Translations under genes and position numbers: made by a program | Part shown: positions 14,477 to 25,827 of the stretch, one piece after another | Layout: each line of letters begins with the position of its first letter | How positions within the stretch are numbered: the first letter of the stretch is position 1 | Notes under the pieces: generated by a model | The model's database searches: none | Seen by the model: only the letters and a program-made list of their open reading frames with translations | What the model was told of the DNA's origin: nothing | From: Astragalus membranaceus | Lineage: Eukaryota > Streptophyta > Magnoliopsida > Fabales > Fabaceae | Reading direction: 5' to 3' | DNA length: 64,000 nt | Assembly: GCA_039519185.1 (NCBI GenBank) | Contig: CM076846.1 | Span: 109,588,442-109,652,441 of the forward strand

Positions 14477-15747
14477 CATGATCAAATCCTACCCTAGATG
14501 GTGGTAATTGTGATGGTTCCTTAAAATATCATCATACTGATTAAGTAACAGCTCTATTTCTATAGGTAACTGAGAGTGCAGAGTACCTGTTTGAGAAACA
14601 GAACATGTAGGAACAATGAGTTGAGGTGTAGCCTCATTGACTTGAAGGAAGCATAACTCTTCCCCTTGTTCAACAGCATTATTCATAGCTTCATTGGAGA
14701 TAAGCTTGACACTAGGTGGTTTGGTTCCTCTCAACAGTACCTTACTGCCATGTATAGAGAACTCCATCTGCAATCGTTCAAAGTCCCACAGTATTGGACC
14801 AAGCGACTTCAGCCACTGAATACCGAAAATTAGGTCGCAACAAACCAAGGGTAACACAATCATATCAACAGAAAATTCGTGGTTGTGCATTGACCAAGTG
14901 AACCCTTTGCAAATGTAAGGAGCCACCAGTTTGTTTCCTCCTCCACCAGTAATTTCCATCGATTTTACCTCTTCCAATTTGCATCCAAGCTGTCTTGCCT
15001 TGTTCAAATCTAGAAAATTATGGGTGCTCCCGCTATCTAGCAAAATCTGCAGTACCATCTTGTAATACAGACCTCTAACGCGCATTGTTTGATACGTAGA
15101 CACCCCAGTTAAAGCCTGCAGTGACATTTGTGGCGCCTCAGGTTCTGGATGTGTGATTTCATGCAACACAGGCTCCAATACAGCTTCTGGCTCCTCTTGC
15201 TTATCATCCCCTTCCATTTCCATCATCATCAATTGGATTTTACAGTGTTTGAGGTGGTGTCCAAGTGTGAAAGGTTCATCGCAAAACATACACAACCCTT
15301 TTGCCCGCCTCTCGGACATCTCAGCAGGGGTGAAAGTCTTGTTGGTCTTAGTGAATATTGTTTTCTGGGTAGGTGTAGGCTTTTTAGGGGTTATTGTTTG
15401 ATTAGGTTTGGTGAAGGAAGGCTTATATGTGGGTGTTTTTTGGGCTATAGGTTTGGTTGCTTCGTGTAATTTGGCAAGATTAGCAGCTTGTGCAATTGAT
15501 GTGGGGTTAAACATTCTGACGTGTGCTTGTGTTTGGGGATCTAGGTTGGCTAAGAAGATGCTCAACGCGTGCTCGGGTAAGATGCTAACCTGGGTTTGGG
15601 CCAGTTCAAATTCATCAATGAAAGATTGAACTGAGTTTGTGTGTTTTACCTGGATAAGTTCAGCCAACGGATCTTCGAACAAGTCATCGAAATGGCGTCG
15701 TACGTCGGTGTTGTACGCAGCGGATTCACAAGAAAAATTCAATTCAA
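14477..15747 (-). pseudogene. gag C-terminus and protease of the chromovirus
   Basis: On the minus strand the frame runs from YNTDVRRHFDDLFEDPLAEL (end of the gag core) through FELAQTQV, a Lys/Thr/Pro-rich linker, a zinc-finger-like CMFCDEPFTLGHHLKHC, and an aspartic protease with the active site LLDSGSTHNFLD and the flap region LIFGIQWLKSLGP. It ends where the Tekay-like element split the pol gene, and the same frame resumes beyond 8703. The upstream gag half lies at 17831-18153, separated by the solo LTR. A short stretch appears lost around FELNFSCESAAYN compared with what I expect of related gags. Confidence 0.82.
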
Positions 15748-15752
15748 AGTAG

Positions 15753-17825
15753 TCGTGGCATCTTTACCCAACTTAGGACAACTCAGAAATAGCAAAATTC
15801 TTGATAGCAACAACTTTAAATCCAAACACTAAAATAACATAACAATAAGGAAAACATGTGTTCATCCCCCCGAGTGCTATGTATCAGAGCGACGACACCG
15901 ACTCGAACTAATGAAGGTAAACAGCCTTCATTCGCGATTACCTGCACGTTACCAACAGGAGGTAACATTCAAACAGAAGGGGTGAGATGTCGAACCATAT
16001 AATAGGACATATGAAAAAGAATATATTAGATTCAGGAAATGTAAATTCACCACTTCACAGCTATCAAACAACTTCAATCATCACGAGTCATCAACATAAC
16101 TACTTAAATATGCAACACGGAATGCGACTCGATGCCATGCACATGCATGTGGTACCATTGGAGCAGAACTCCCAACTTAAAAATCTGCCAATAAATAGTG
16201 GCATCAACAAGGCATAAGCCTTCAACTTAATTTGCCAGTCCAGGCCAACTTATTTGAGCATCAGCTCCAACTTGGAATGCTATGTATGTGACGCGATGTG
16301 AATGCCCAAATAATCAATAATAATAGTTACATAGCAATACAACAACAAGAGGAATTCCACGTTGGCCATAGGCCTACAATTTAATATTTTGCCAATAAGT
16401 AGAGGCAATCCAATCAGATACGACATCCCCTGCAGATTCGCCACTTTCGACAAAGTATACTACTTAACAAATTAACCAACATACACTACAAACAAACGCA
16501 TAGTTATTCGGGCCGTCTTCGACCATATCCGGTTAATTAGTTACCTTCTAAACTTTTCTATCCGGTACTGCTAATTCTATCCTACACTATTACTAAAGTC
16601 TACACTGGTTATTAGTCGCACCTGTCAAAATCATTAGGCTACTCGTTTGCGGCTTCTACTACTAAATTGCTTTGATACTACTAATGTTCCTTATCACAGC
16701 ATTATTAGTTCGGCTGCATTTGAATAATCCTATTGCTAAACAATTATCATACCAATTATTAGTGTCGTCTTTATTACAGTATTACTAGCAGAAATGTACT
16801 AATCCTATCACTTTTATACATCCCAATGTATCTTAGTTTAGGTGCCTAAATAATTCAAGTAGCTGTTACTAACGATTAAGCGCCAAGAAAATATATATAT
16901 ATATATACGGCGCCTTTTACCGTAGACGGTGCGCCCTACCGCACCAACATACGAGAAGCCCAATTCGCCGGCAACCATATGTCACTCCCCACAAAGGGTG
17001 CGCCGTTCGGCCTCCCCCTCCCTACTCGCTATGTGCGCCGTTCAGCCTCCCCCTCCCTACTCGCTATGTGCGCCGTTCGGCCTCCCCTCCCTATTTGCTA
17101 TGTGCGCGCGGCGCAAGGGCTTCACCGCCCGGCGCCGCCGTCCCTGTTACGCGCATTCCGTTTTCTTCTCTTACGATCCTTATTTCAGATTAACACAACC
17201 ATGGCAACGCACAACCGATCGCATGAAATAATTTCCAGGGCCAGCAACATAGAACTCAATAACGTGACAATTAGTTCAACAAGAATAATTTTTCGGTAAC
17301 ATACAACAACACAATCATATACGGTGGCAATTCGTAAATCCCAATTCCTACATATAATCTTTCATGTACCCTGTTATAGAGTTAGAACCCCACCCTTACC
17401 TTGGATTGAAGGTTGCGCAAGCTTCCTTGGTTTTGCCTCTTGGTTCTCCCGCAACCGTAACCGCTATGCTACGTGATCCCCCAAATCCTTATTTCTTCTA
17501 CTGATAAAACCTAAACTAACTCCTTAATGCCACTTATACCCCTCCTTTTATTATTCAAACTAATAAGTATAATAACATTATTATTTTCTATTTAGTCTTA
17601 TGCGCCCCTCTCTACACCCCCCAATCTTACTACTCCTAACATTAAAATAGACCCATGTAAAAATAATGTATTATTACTTTAATATTATTTTCTACAACTT
17701 AATCACCTATTAATTAACTGATAACCAGCGTAGCTACTGTACAAATAATTCCCAACTTCAGCAATTTCCCACACTTAATTCCGAAATAATTCAATTAAAT
17801 AATTAATTAAATGTCGGGCGTTACA
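15753..17825 (-). repeat. Solo LTR of a Tekay-like element inserted in chromovirus gag
   Basis: The right end GGGCGTTACA is identical in form to the LTR ends at 14471 and 58618. Internal similarity to the intact element's LTR is seen at GTGCTATGTATCAGAGCG (15879-15896) and TTACCTGCACGTT (15938-15950). Flanking bases AGTAG (left) and AGAAC (right) would be a 5-bp duplication with two differences, so the left edge is approximate. Host gag codons continue on both sides. No internal domain remains, as expected after LTR-LTR recombination. Inside, 17000-17103 has three ~33-bp tandem units (GTGCGCCGTTCGGCCTCCCC). The rest is non-coding. Confidence 0.75.
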
Positions 17826-17830
17826 AGAAC

Positions 17831-18153
17831 TGGTTGCATTTGTACAACCAATCCTTAACCTTCTTCCCATCGAACATAGGGAAATCCACTTTTGAGATCC
17901 TAGTGGAATAGTTCCGATTGGCTTGCTGTTCTGCTTGATTTCTCGGCGGTGGTGGCGGGGGAGTGTTGTTATCATTACTGCCTTCTTGCGACGGTCCACG
18001 CCCTTGAGAAATCAGAAGGTTCCTAACCTCTGCCATGTTTTCGGTCATCGCTTCGATAGCGTCTCGTAGTTCATCCATTCGCGTATTAGCAGCTGAGTGG
18101 TTCTCATCGATTTTGCGTTCAAGCTCAGCTACAGATTGGGCTCGTGTAGTCAT
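17831..18153 (-). pseudogene. gag N-terminus of the chromovirus
   Basis: Starts at 18153 (MTTRAQSVAELERK), 17 bases downstream of the primer-binding site. The first ~50 residues look like a coiled coil (ERKIDENHSAANTRMDELRD). A Pro-rich linker (PPPPPPR) and the start of the gag core (VDFPMFDGKKVKDWLYKC) follow. The solo LTR at 15753-17825 interrupts the frame at CNQF. The start is chosen because it is the first Met after the primer-binding site that gives this family-like N-terminus. Confidence 0.82.
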
Positions 18154-18170
18154 TTTGGGGCCAGGCTCTT

Positions 18171-18182
18171 GCTTTGATACCA
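18171..18182 (-). other. Primer-binding site of the chromovirus
   Basis: The minus strand reads TGGTATCAAAGC just inside the 5' LTR, one mismatch from the initiator Met site used by the Tekay-like elements here. Confidence 0.75.
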
Positions 18183-18184
18183 AT

Positions 18185-18525
18185 TGTCACAGTTTGGCAA
18201 TCAAAGAAGTAATGGTGACAGATGTGAGCACTCTCAAGGGAATCCAATGAATGAATAGACTCCGGAAAGAAAAACTCAATGCTGAATTCTGTTAGCACAC
18301 AGTACTGTGAAGAATGAGAGAAAGAGTAATTGATTCAATGATTGTGTACTTTTCATTAAAGATGTGGAGAATATATAGTACAATCAATTAAGGGGTTATT
18401 TCCTATGGCTAGTACAGCTCATAGTCTTCTAGAAGAATTGAAAATGTAGTACAATACAATAGGTAAATTGTAGTACAACTACTGCAGTAAAAAGTAAATA
18501 AAAGCAATACTGAAAAACGGTCACA
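18185..18525 (-). repeat. 5' LTR of the chromovirus
   Basis: 341 bp, TGTCACAG...TCACA, followed by the ATTAT target duplication at 18526-18530. Partner of 5609-5949. Confidence 0.93.
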
Positions 18526-18869
18526 ATTATGGAAATTAGTTAAAAATAGTTTAAAATCATGTTATGAACTGTTTCATAAGCTCTTCCAAACAGTCTTGTA
18601 AGTGCTACATAAACATCCTTCAAAGTTATCTTAACTGATGTTGAATCCTCATACTCTAAAAAATTAAATGGTGTCACTGTCAAGTAAGATAAAGATTTAG
18701 ATGGTAAATTAAAGGCTTAAAGGTACTTTTAGTCCCTGCAAATGTCACAATAATCCAGTTTAGTCCCTGCAATTCCAAAACTTTTAAAATAGTCCCTGCA
18801 ATTACTAAACGTTACTACTTTTAGTCCCTGCTGTTAGTTAAGGGTTAACACTGTTATCTTTTGATGATG

Positions 18870-19090
18870 TGGCACACCCCCCACCCCCCACCCCCCCCCC
18901 ACCCCACCCCCCCACCCCACCCCCCACCCCCCCCCCACCCCACCCCCCTCTCCTCCCCTCCTCCCCTTCGCCCCCTCCTCCCCTTCGCCCCCCTCCCCTT
19001 CGCCCCCTCCTCCTCCTCCCCTTCGCCCCCCTCCCCTTCGCCTCTCCTCCCCTCCTCCCCTTCGCCCCTCCTCCCCTTCGCCCCCTCTCG
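18870..19090. repeat. C-rich arm of the Pack-MULE (inverse at 19425-19650)
   Basis: Runs of CCCCACCCC and CTCCCCTTCGCCCC. The complementary G-rich arm has GGGGTGGGG and GGCGAAGGGGAGG runs. The pair could form a long hairpin, and the G strand could form quadruplexes. ORFs across it are compositional artefacts. Confidence 0.9.
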
Positions 19091-19099
19091 TTTACGAGT

Positions 19100-19425
19100 T
19101 TGTCCCTGGAGCTAGCCTCGCCGATTGCCTTCGTAATCGCCGAAATCCTAGCTTCACAAATCTCTCCACGTGGACCTCGCGGATGTTGATTGCCTCCGAT
19201 CTCGCTCACGGTCTCGATTACGTTCACAATTTCGCTGGTTCTGGTTCTGGTTCCGGTTTCGTCCATAATCATATCAAGAGCTCAAGTATCCTCGTCGCTG
19301 AGGAGAGTCTCGGCGCGAAGATCTGCCACTACGGTACGTCGGAGCTCTGTGGCGAGTCTGTCGCCGTCGATCCTTCTGGATCGGACTCTGGCGATAGGTT
19401 GAGGAGGTCCGGTAGCCGAGGGTGG
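19100..19425 (+). pseudogene. Captured receptor-kinase-like fragment inside the Pack-MULE
   Basis: Plus-strand codons from 19183 read ASDLAHGLDYVHN, then GFVHNHIKSSSILV and AKICHYGTSELCGE. These match the spacing of kinase subdomains VIa, VIb (catalytic loop, here HNHIKSSS in place of HRDLKxxN) and VII (ICHYG in place of SDFG). The loop Asp and the DFG Asp are both replaced, so even the donor was probably a pseudokinase-type receptor. The fragment ends in the G-rich arm, so no complete protein is possible. The orientation is opposite to the surrounding receptor kinase gene, and the sequence differs from it, so it came from elsewhere. The donor gene is unknown to me. Confidence 0.65.
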
Positions 19426-19808
19426 TGGGGGGGGGAGGGGGCGAAGGGGAGGAGGGGCGAAGGGGAGGAGGGGAGGAGAGGCGAAGGGGAGGGGGGCGAA
19501 GGGGAGGAGGGGGCGAAGGGGAGGGGGGGCGAAGGGGAGGAGGGGGCGAAGGGGAGGAGGGGAGGAGAGGGGGGTGGGGGGTGGGGTGGGGGGGTGGGGT
19601 GGGGGGTGGGGTGGGGGGGTGGGGTGGGGGGTGGGGGGTGGGGGGTGTGCCACATCATCAAAAGATAACAGTGTTAACCCTTAACTAACAGCAGGGACTA
19701 AAAGTAGTAACGTTTAGTAATTGCAGGGACTATTTTAAAAGTTTTGGAATTGCAGGGACTAAACTGGATTATTGTGACATTTGCATGGACTAAAAGTACC
19801 TTTAAGCC

Positions 19809-19953
19809 TAAATTAAATTCACAATGGCTCTTTTTTCCTTAGTACCATTTTGTACGGTTGGTGCACTTCTAATTCTTCTTACAAACAATGCCAGTGCAGC
19901 AAAAAGCACTAGTACTGTAATTCTTGTTAATCCAAAAGCTATAATCCAGAGAC
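19809..19953 (-). pseudogene. Transmembrane exon of the split receptor kinase
   Basis: On the minus strand, after an acceptor AG at 19954-19955, codons read LWIIAFGLTRITVLVLFAAL, a hydrophobic span, followed by the basic stop-transfer FVRRIRS and KEKRA. The exon is cut by the Pack-MULE, whose 9-bp duplication overlaps its downstream edge. It has the position and character of the single membrane span of a receptor-like kinase. A possible further exon of this gene lies at 18628-18686 (minus, reading PFNFLEYEDSTSVKITLK). Confidence 0.7.
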
Positions 19954-20345
19954 CTGTTATCATCATACAGTAAAAAAAATTATGAATCCGAAGATAATTT
20001 TTGTCTTATAAATATAATAAAGGATTAAAATTATGTCTGGTTGCAACCGAAATATAACTACCCTTGTTGATATTAGCCTTGCCCCTACCCTTGAATTCTA
20101 GCTTATCTGTAACCATAAAAAAAGTCAACATATTACCTCAGACATCAAAACTCATCGAGGATGCATTAGTTATAAACCAGATACATTAGTTATTCAGCGA
20201 ACGTAAAACTACAAATTTTTCTTATAAATAGGACCAGAGGGAGTATATTTGTAGTAAAAGAATGAATTTGAAGGAGAAATAATTCTATAATTTTTTGGTG
20301 CTAATCAAGTAAAAATTAAATTGACTCTAGTTTTAGATCTCCTCA

Positions 20346-20960
20346 CCTTTAAAAAGGGTGTGGCCCCCAAGGCATTTATAAACAGCTTGAACTGATTCCT
20401 TATCATAAATTCTTATGCTTGTTAGTGACACAAGCACAGCAAATCTACAAAGATAAGCACTCATGTTTGCTGATTTTTCATTCATATCCTCCCATGTTTT
20501 CAAACATGCGGTGCAAGTTTCATTTGGCCTTCCATTCATGCAATCTTCATCCAATTTCTTCAACTTATCTCCAAGTTTCTTGATAACATCTTTAACAGTG
20601 TAATCAGAGCAACCACCAGTTCCACTTCTTAGCTTCTCTATTCCACAGCCTATAAATTTTCTCTCAGAAGTTTCCATTGATGCTATGCAGTTTTTTTTGC
20701 TGTGTGGAATTTAAGAATATTTTTCCTGTTTTGTTGGCATTCAACCCCAAGGCATATAGGTAATTACTAAAATCTAATTCACAACAGCTATTGGTAAAAC
20801 CTCCCCAATTGTGTAATTCACAATTTGAATTATTCAAGGCTGTGGAAAATTGAATATCAAGGATACAATTATGAACATAAGTTTGAGACCATACATGAGG
20901 AAGAGTATTCAACAGCAGAAGTAAAAGTAAGGAGCTCTTAGCTAGAATTAGAAACTTCAT
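20346..20960 (-). pseudogene. Signal peptide and Cys-rich SPARK-like ectodomain of the receptor kinase
   Basis: Start at 20960 is chosen because it begins a good signal peptide (MKFLILAKSSLLLLLLL, cleavage likely after VWS). The ectodomain has many cysteines, including adjacent Cys (NSCCELDF), a GCSDYTVKDV segment, and CTACLKTW, which resembles the SPARK C-x-x-C box. There are several N-x-S/T sites. The frame shifts by one base in an A-run near 20690. On either side the frames join as QQK and NCIASMETSERKF. A donor GT at 20344-20345 follows HTLFK. The ectodomain would face the apoplast and bind an unknown ligand. In SPARK kinases roles in root symbiosis and pollen have been reported. For this copy any role is lost or untested. 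Confidence 0.72.
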
Positions 20961-21469
20961 TATATTAGAACAAGAGAAATCTAACTTCATTATATTATTG
21001 CTATATGTAGTTTTGACATTAAAATATATATGGTTTTTTATTAACATGTCACTATATCTGGACTTAGCTACTTTAACCTAAGTAGTACTAGTGAGTATAG
21101 TAGGTAATCTTAATCATTAGTGAAAAGGTCTAAAATGACTTATTAGTCTAAAATGAGTTGCTCATTTAAGAGAAGTCGCATCCATAAGAATTATAAGGGA
21201 AATATGGAGAATTGTCACCAATTGTCACCAACGATATAAATAAATGAATAAATAAAGAATGGTGAATAATATAATGAGTTTGACTTCAACTCTTCAAGAA
21301 TGTTAAGAAGAGAAGATGAAGATCCATAGTTGAAGATTCTACACAATTTTGATACAAGCAGACACATATTAGAGTAGGTAGGATAGTGTGGCTTTGGAAT
21401 TATTTGAACCTCGGGAATAAGCTTTGAGCAAATGGCTATTGGTTGTTTGGTCCAAAATCTTTATCTTTA
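20961..21469. other. Upstream region of the receptor kinase, no gene seen
   Basis: AT-rich sequence upstream of the start codon at 20960. It should hold the promoter, but I cannot point to a convincing TATA box or known element. No repeats stand out. Confidence 0.5.
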
Positions 21470-21784
21470 TCTTTATAAATATAAACCATGAATCACGCGC
21501 ATATGCATGACACGTCATTCGGCTATTTAAATTACGTCATTGATGACGTAATTGAATCTGGCAAAAAATTTCCAACAAAGCATCCACGTAGGATCCGTCT
21601 ACAATACTGCTAAAATTTTTAAAAAAAAAAACGTGTGGTGTACGATCCACATTTAACGGCCTATTTAAAATCCTGCTTAACTGAAACTATTATAACAAAA
21701 ACGTAAATCACGAAATTCCCTTCTTCAATAAATTGCTTCATACGCTTCTTCATCACCTGCCTAAATAATATACTGGCCAACTAT

Positions 21785-22512
21785 AAGGGATATAATATCA
21801 AACCCAAAATCAGTGCCAATAAAAGTCAAATCACCTAATTAACATGGTCCAACTGTAATAAAACACACGCCATTTGTGAAAATCGAAATTTTAGGACCTT
21901 AAAAACTTGGGTGTAGCTGTCTCATATTTTTAACCCTATAAGAAAGCATTTAACCCAAAATAATATACTGGCATTTTGATATTTGAAATGAATTTTTACC
22001 AAATACAGAACAGAAATTAAACATGTCATTAAACCAATGAGTCAGCAATGACAAACCTGCTTAAATGCCCTAAATTAATACCCCCAATTTAAACAATGCA
22101 GATCCTACAAAAACGCATGACCAGGACCCCAAAGAAAACACCAAACCACATTTTATAGTTCAAGTAAGTTCCACCTTGATTCACGTTGAATTACCTGCAA
22201 AGATAGTTCATGTAGTAAAGTTAGAAATGTTTAACAAATTGCATTAATGAAATAATCAAATACGTTTCTAAAATCATGGTGAACTAAACTTATCCAGCAA
22301 GTTTTTGCATCAATTGCAAATCATTTATGTTTACCATGAGTTAAGGGATATAATATCAAACCCAAAATCAGTGCCAGTAAAAGTCAAATCACCTAATTAA
22401 CATGGTCCAACTGTAATAAAACACATGCCATTTTGTGAAAATTGAAATTTTAGGACCTTAAAAACTTGGGTGTATTTGTCTCATATTTTTAACCCTATAA
22501 TAAAGCATTTAG
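21785..22512. repeat. Two direct copies of a ~166-bp unit
   Basis: 21785-21955 and 22346-22512 both run from AGGGATATAATATCAAACCC to AACCCTATAA with a few differences (for example GTAGCTGTCTC against GTATTTGTCTC). The ~390 bp between hold no ORF I trust. Confidence 0.85.
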
Positions 22513-22584
22513 TGAGACACAAACTCGTAACACATAGGAAAAAAAGCAATTGAAATCGTACCTGAAAGAATCATTCTCATAACA

Positions 22585-22768
22585 ATGGCCTCCTCATCCA
22601 AAGCCCTATTAGTTGCTCCAAGAAAGGTTGTTACTTTGGCGACCATTGAACCAGACAACGAGACCTCATCCATACTGGTGATGGTACTCCGAAAGTGGCA
22701 GGTGTTTTCCAGAAATTAATGGGGGCAACTCACCTATGGCCGTTGAGTTGGTCTTAGCCGACTCAAAG
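22585..22768 (+). pseudogene. RPA-like (replication protein A) first exon remnant
   Basis: Start ATG at 22585, codons MASSSKALLVAPRKV, then VLRKWQVFSRN. After a one-base shift it reads GGNSPMAVELVLADSK and a GT donor at 22769. The pattern V-x-R-K-W followed by an ELVLAD strand is typical of the N-terminal OB fold of plant RPA70-like proteins, which Helitrons often carry. Downstream exons are not identified. The call rests on pattern memory. Confidence 0.45.
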
Positions 22769-23154
22769 GTATATTTTAACCCTATTATTTTGAACAACTT
22801 ATTAGCATTATAGGTAGAAATTCCAATAGACTTCAACTGAATATTTACTTCTGGAAACACTAGCTTCTTTTTCAAAGTGACATATATAGACTTATCTAGG
22901 TGTTGCATTTCATAGTATTATAATAAGTATATGAAAGTAAATGTTGACGGATGAAACACGAACTTTATTGGGTTAAAATAGAAAGCATGACACGCAATAT
23001 GAAAATCATATGGATGAGGTCCTATTAAATGCTGTCTTAAATCATTGAGTATGTATTATTAGCTTGAGTCATATATGCTTTAGGTGAATGAATGAAAATC
23101 ACATTAATGTTATTTTGTAAACGAAACGATCCTTACTGTATGGTTCATTATGTA

Positions 23155-23712
23155 CAGAAATAACATATTGAACCATCCACGCTTGCCCACTCCACCGTCC
23201 AATTCAGCCCATCAGGACCAACCAAAGTGATTGGGTTTTGTAGTTGTCTATCGTATGTCATTGTAAATTCATCTGGAACAACCTGTTTACTAAGTAATTT
23301 ATAATTAGGATAAAATTTCAAATGTGATTACCTGCTGACCAAGAAATGTTTACAACTAATAGTAATATCATGACATCAAAAATAAGCTAAACATACTATT
23401 CTGGTAGCATAATCCCTTGAGACAATTTGCTTGAAGAAGCGTACAGGTAACTTCGTCGGAGCATGCCGTTCCCATCGATATTCCAGGCCAGCAGCAGTGA
23501 ACATAACAACACTAATATGATCTTTAAATTGGTACTTGAAGTATATTGTATCCAATATTTGTAGGTTGTAACTGTGTCAGAATCGATCCCACCCTTGACC
23601 CAACCAGATATTGCCGTTGCTCCACTCGACATTGATCAACCACCTTTGTCCTTCTTTCGTGTTGAGTAATGCTGTCTGATCAAATTTCGACCCCGCCTTT
23701 CCGTAAATCTAC
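23155..23712 (-). pseudogene. B3-domain protein remnant, two exons
   Basis: Minus strand. Exon 23397-23712 reads SKFDQTALLNTKEGQRWLIN, VEWSNGNIWLGQGWDRF, a TGA, then AGLEYRWER and LPVRFFKQIVSRDYATRI. After a 114-bp intron, exon 23155-23282 reads VVPDEFTMTYDRQL, ITLVGPDGLNWTVEWAS. FFKQI...IVVPDEF and the following strands are the start of a plant B3 DNA-binding domain. The first exon carries the end of an earlier B3 copy. A stop codon inside shows decay. A first exon that may belong to the same gene lies at 30886-30978. Plant B3 proteins are nuclear transcription regulators. Confidence 0.6.
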
Positions 23713-24111
23713 GAGGAAATTTCTGTACCATTTATATTATATATTAGTGGATCAGCAAACTACTTAATAGGCATAGTTGATCGAAGCTCCACAACTCATT
23801 GTCCTGTAGGTTACACAATTTTAAATATCGTTTATACACATCGTATTGAATACTATGGAAAAAGATGATTATATGACAAAACAACGCACAAGCCTGTATT
23901 ACATCATGTTCTGGACTGGACCAAGAGGTCCATTTAGCAATTGGATATGGATCAGCCCAATCGATTCAGCCCATATCCGACGGTCAACAGACGAGCATCG
24001 ATTTCCTATAAATACTGGCTCGCATAGCCATTTATACGGCACACACTCTTCCCTTGCAAATTCACTAACTTATTCTCATACTGACTTGAGCGTCGGAGTG
24101 GCTTTGCAGTA

Positions 24112-24130
24112 CCCCCCCCCCCCCCCCCCC
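24112..24130. repeat. Poly-C tract in left LTR
   Basis: About 19 consecutive C bases. The right LTR has only seven at the same place (29485-29491). Confidence 0.9.
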
Positions 24131-24277
24131 GGGCGCTCACTGACCTCCTGTCAGGGCAGCAAGAGACCTACCAACAGCAGCTGACCAAAATACTGCTAGG
24201 TACAGAACATTGGCGACCACAGTGGGAGATATCTATCTTTCACATCATCACTACTCGAACTTTTCTCTTGCTACTCC

Positions 24278-25510
24278 ATGGCTCCCAGAGGCAGACCCCG
24301 GGTTCAAAGTATTGCCATACCCGCACCCCGACCAGAGGGTACTCCTGAGGCAATGTCGTGACCCTACTTGACGAGGGTACCAGTCAGCCTGACCAGCCCT
24401 CGAATGTGAGTCAACTTTTGGATCTCCTGGCCAATCGCACTCAAGCTATGCTGCAGCAAGAAGCTCGCCTAAGGGAGATTGAAAGGCGTGTGGCCTCCCT
24501 GCCTGAGCAGCCTCCACCCAGCAGGGGAACCCTTCCTCCAACAACGATGACTTCAAGGCGCCATCGGTCTCCCCCTCGGAGGCATCACGTCCATCGTTCT
24601 CCCCGAAGGCGAAGGCACGTGCATCGCTCTCCCCCTCGGCGTCGCAGGAGTGGAGGGTCAGGCTCATCTCCAACATCCCCTCCAGATGATACCTACCAGC
24701 CTCACGACTCCCACTCCAGGACCTCCTCACTCGCATCCCCTGATTCTCGTAAGAGGTCGAGGAACCGGGTCGATACCCATCAGAGGCACCACCGGGGATC
24801 GCCATCGAGGAGATCCCCCGACTGACGCAGCTATCATGAGTTGGACTATGAAGACACCTCCCCCAAAACTCAAGAGGGTTTTCGAAAGAAGGATCTTTCA
24901 CTCGAAGGGTGGATGAATGCCGAATCCCAGGGGCCTTGGAGAAAATGCCAACCCTCAAGATGTATGATGGAACCGGAGATCCAGACCGTCATCTGACACA
25001 CTTCTCCCTGATGATGCGCTATAGAGGCGCCAGGGAGCGTGTTCAATGCAAAATCTTCCCCCTCACTCTCGAAAATTCCGCACTAGAGTGGTTTCAAGAG
25101 CTAAGGCCAGACTCCATCTCCTCATGGGGGCAGCTGGCGAGAATGTTCACAGCTCGTTTCACTGCCTCCTGGTTGAAACCCAAATCTGAAGAGGTTCTTA
25201 GGGCAATCAGGCAGGGAGAGAAAGAAACACTTAGAGAATATCTGGAAAGGTTCAACAAGGAGGCTGCCAACGTCAGGAACCTTGAAGACAAGAGGAGGCT
25301 CTTTTGGATGAAGGATGGCCTCAAGAAGGGAAGCCTGTTTCAAAGGGACATGGGGGTTAACAAACCCCAGAGCTTGCATGAGTTCCTTCGGAAGGCACAG
25401 AAGTACATGGACTATGAAGAAGACAACATGACCTACCAAGAGGAGGCCAAGGTTGGCAGCGAGAAGGGTGATCTCGGTCGTTATGGGCACAGTACCAGCA
25501 AATGAAACAC
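24278..25510 (+). pseudogene. gag of the TR-GAG element, frameshifted
   Basis: ATG at 24278 (MAPRGRPRVQSI) is followed by a frame change near 24358, an Arg/Ser/Pro-rich stretch with repeated SPPRR and HRSP motifs (24540-24830), a stop at 24823-24825, and another frame change. The retrotransposon gag core follows at 24909-25505 (MYDGTGDPDRHLTHF, ALEWFQELRPDSISSW, FNKEAANVRN). A TGA ends it. No zinc knuckle is seen before the stop. The core matches the Retrotrans_gag family found in Tat and Athila elements. The broken frame means this copy makes no full Gag. Confidence 0.82.
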
Positions 25511-25827
25511 TCTCAGGAATGACATGGAAGAGCTGATCCGCGGAGGGAAGCTCGCCCGGTACGTGAATGAAGAAGAGGATGACATCAGGACTTGAGCCTA
25601 GGGCTAGTTATGAATTTTGTTGTTTGAGCACGAAGGCATAATGTAAAATCTCGATATGAGGGTGCCTAGCACTTGGCACCCAGGCACCCAGCACCAAGGC
25701 GCAAAAAGGAAACAAGGCTTGGTACCAAAGAAGGAGCCCAGCACCCAGGCGCCTATGAGGGCGCCATCAACAACAAGGCACCCAGGAGGGCGCTATCAAC
25801 AAAAGATGGAAAACCATGGCCACTGGC

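Larger units (their letters stand above)
18714..19808. mobile_element. Pack-MULE with long inverted repeats and a captured kinase piece
   Basis: Ends are GGCTTAAAGGTACTTTTAGT at 18714 and its inverse at 19808. A perfect 9-bp duplication TAAATTAAA flanks it (18705-18713 and 19809-19817), the Mutator signature. The inverted repeats run about 350 bp inward and include C-rich (left) and G-rich (right) arms. The single-copy centre, about 19090-19420, is normal-GC coding-like sequence. The terminal sequence is a different family from the MULEs at 4541 and 50743. Confidence 0.92.

Noticed and set aside
16929..17299. Pro/Ser-rich frames in the solo LTR
   Set aside because: They come from the ~33-bp tandem units and overlap in two frames.
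18838..19668. Pro/His-rich and Gly-rich frames
   Set aside because: They follow from the C-rich and G-rich arms of the Pack-MULE and mirror each other on the two strands. The arms at 50925-51640 behave the same way.
22666..22908. Minus-strand frame opposite the RPA-like exon
   Set aside because: Part of it (YVTLKKKLVF) looks RPA-like, but it overlaps the better-supported plus-strand exon and lacks a plausible partner exon.
23155..23712. B3 exons as an intact host gene
   Set aside because: A stop codon, a missing first B3 half and location within a candidate Helitron argue for a captured or decayed copy.
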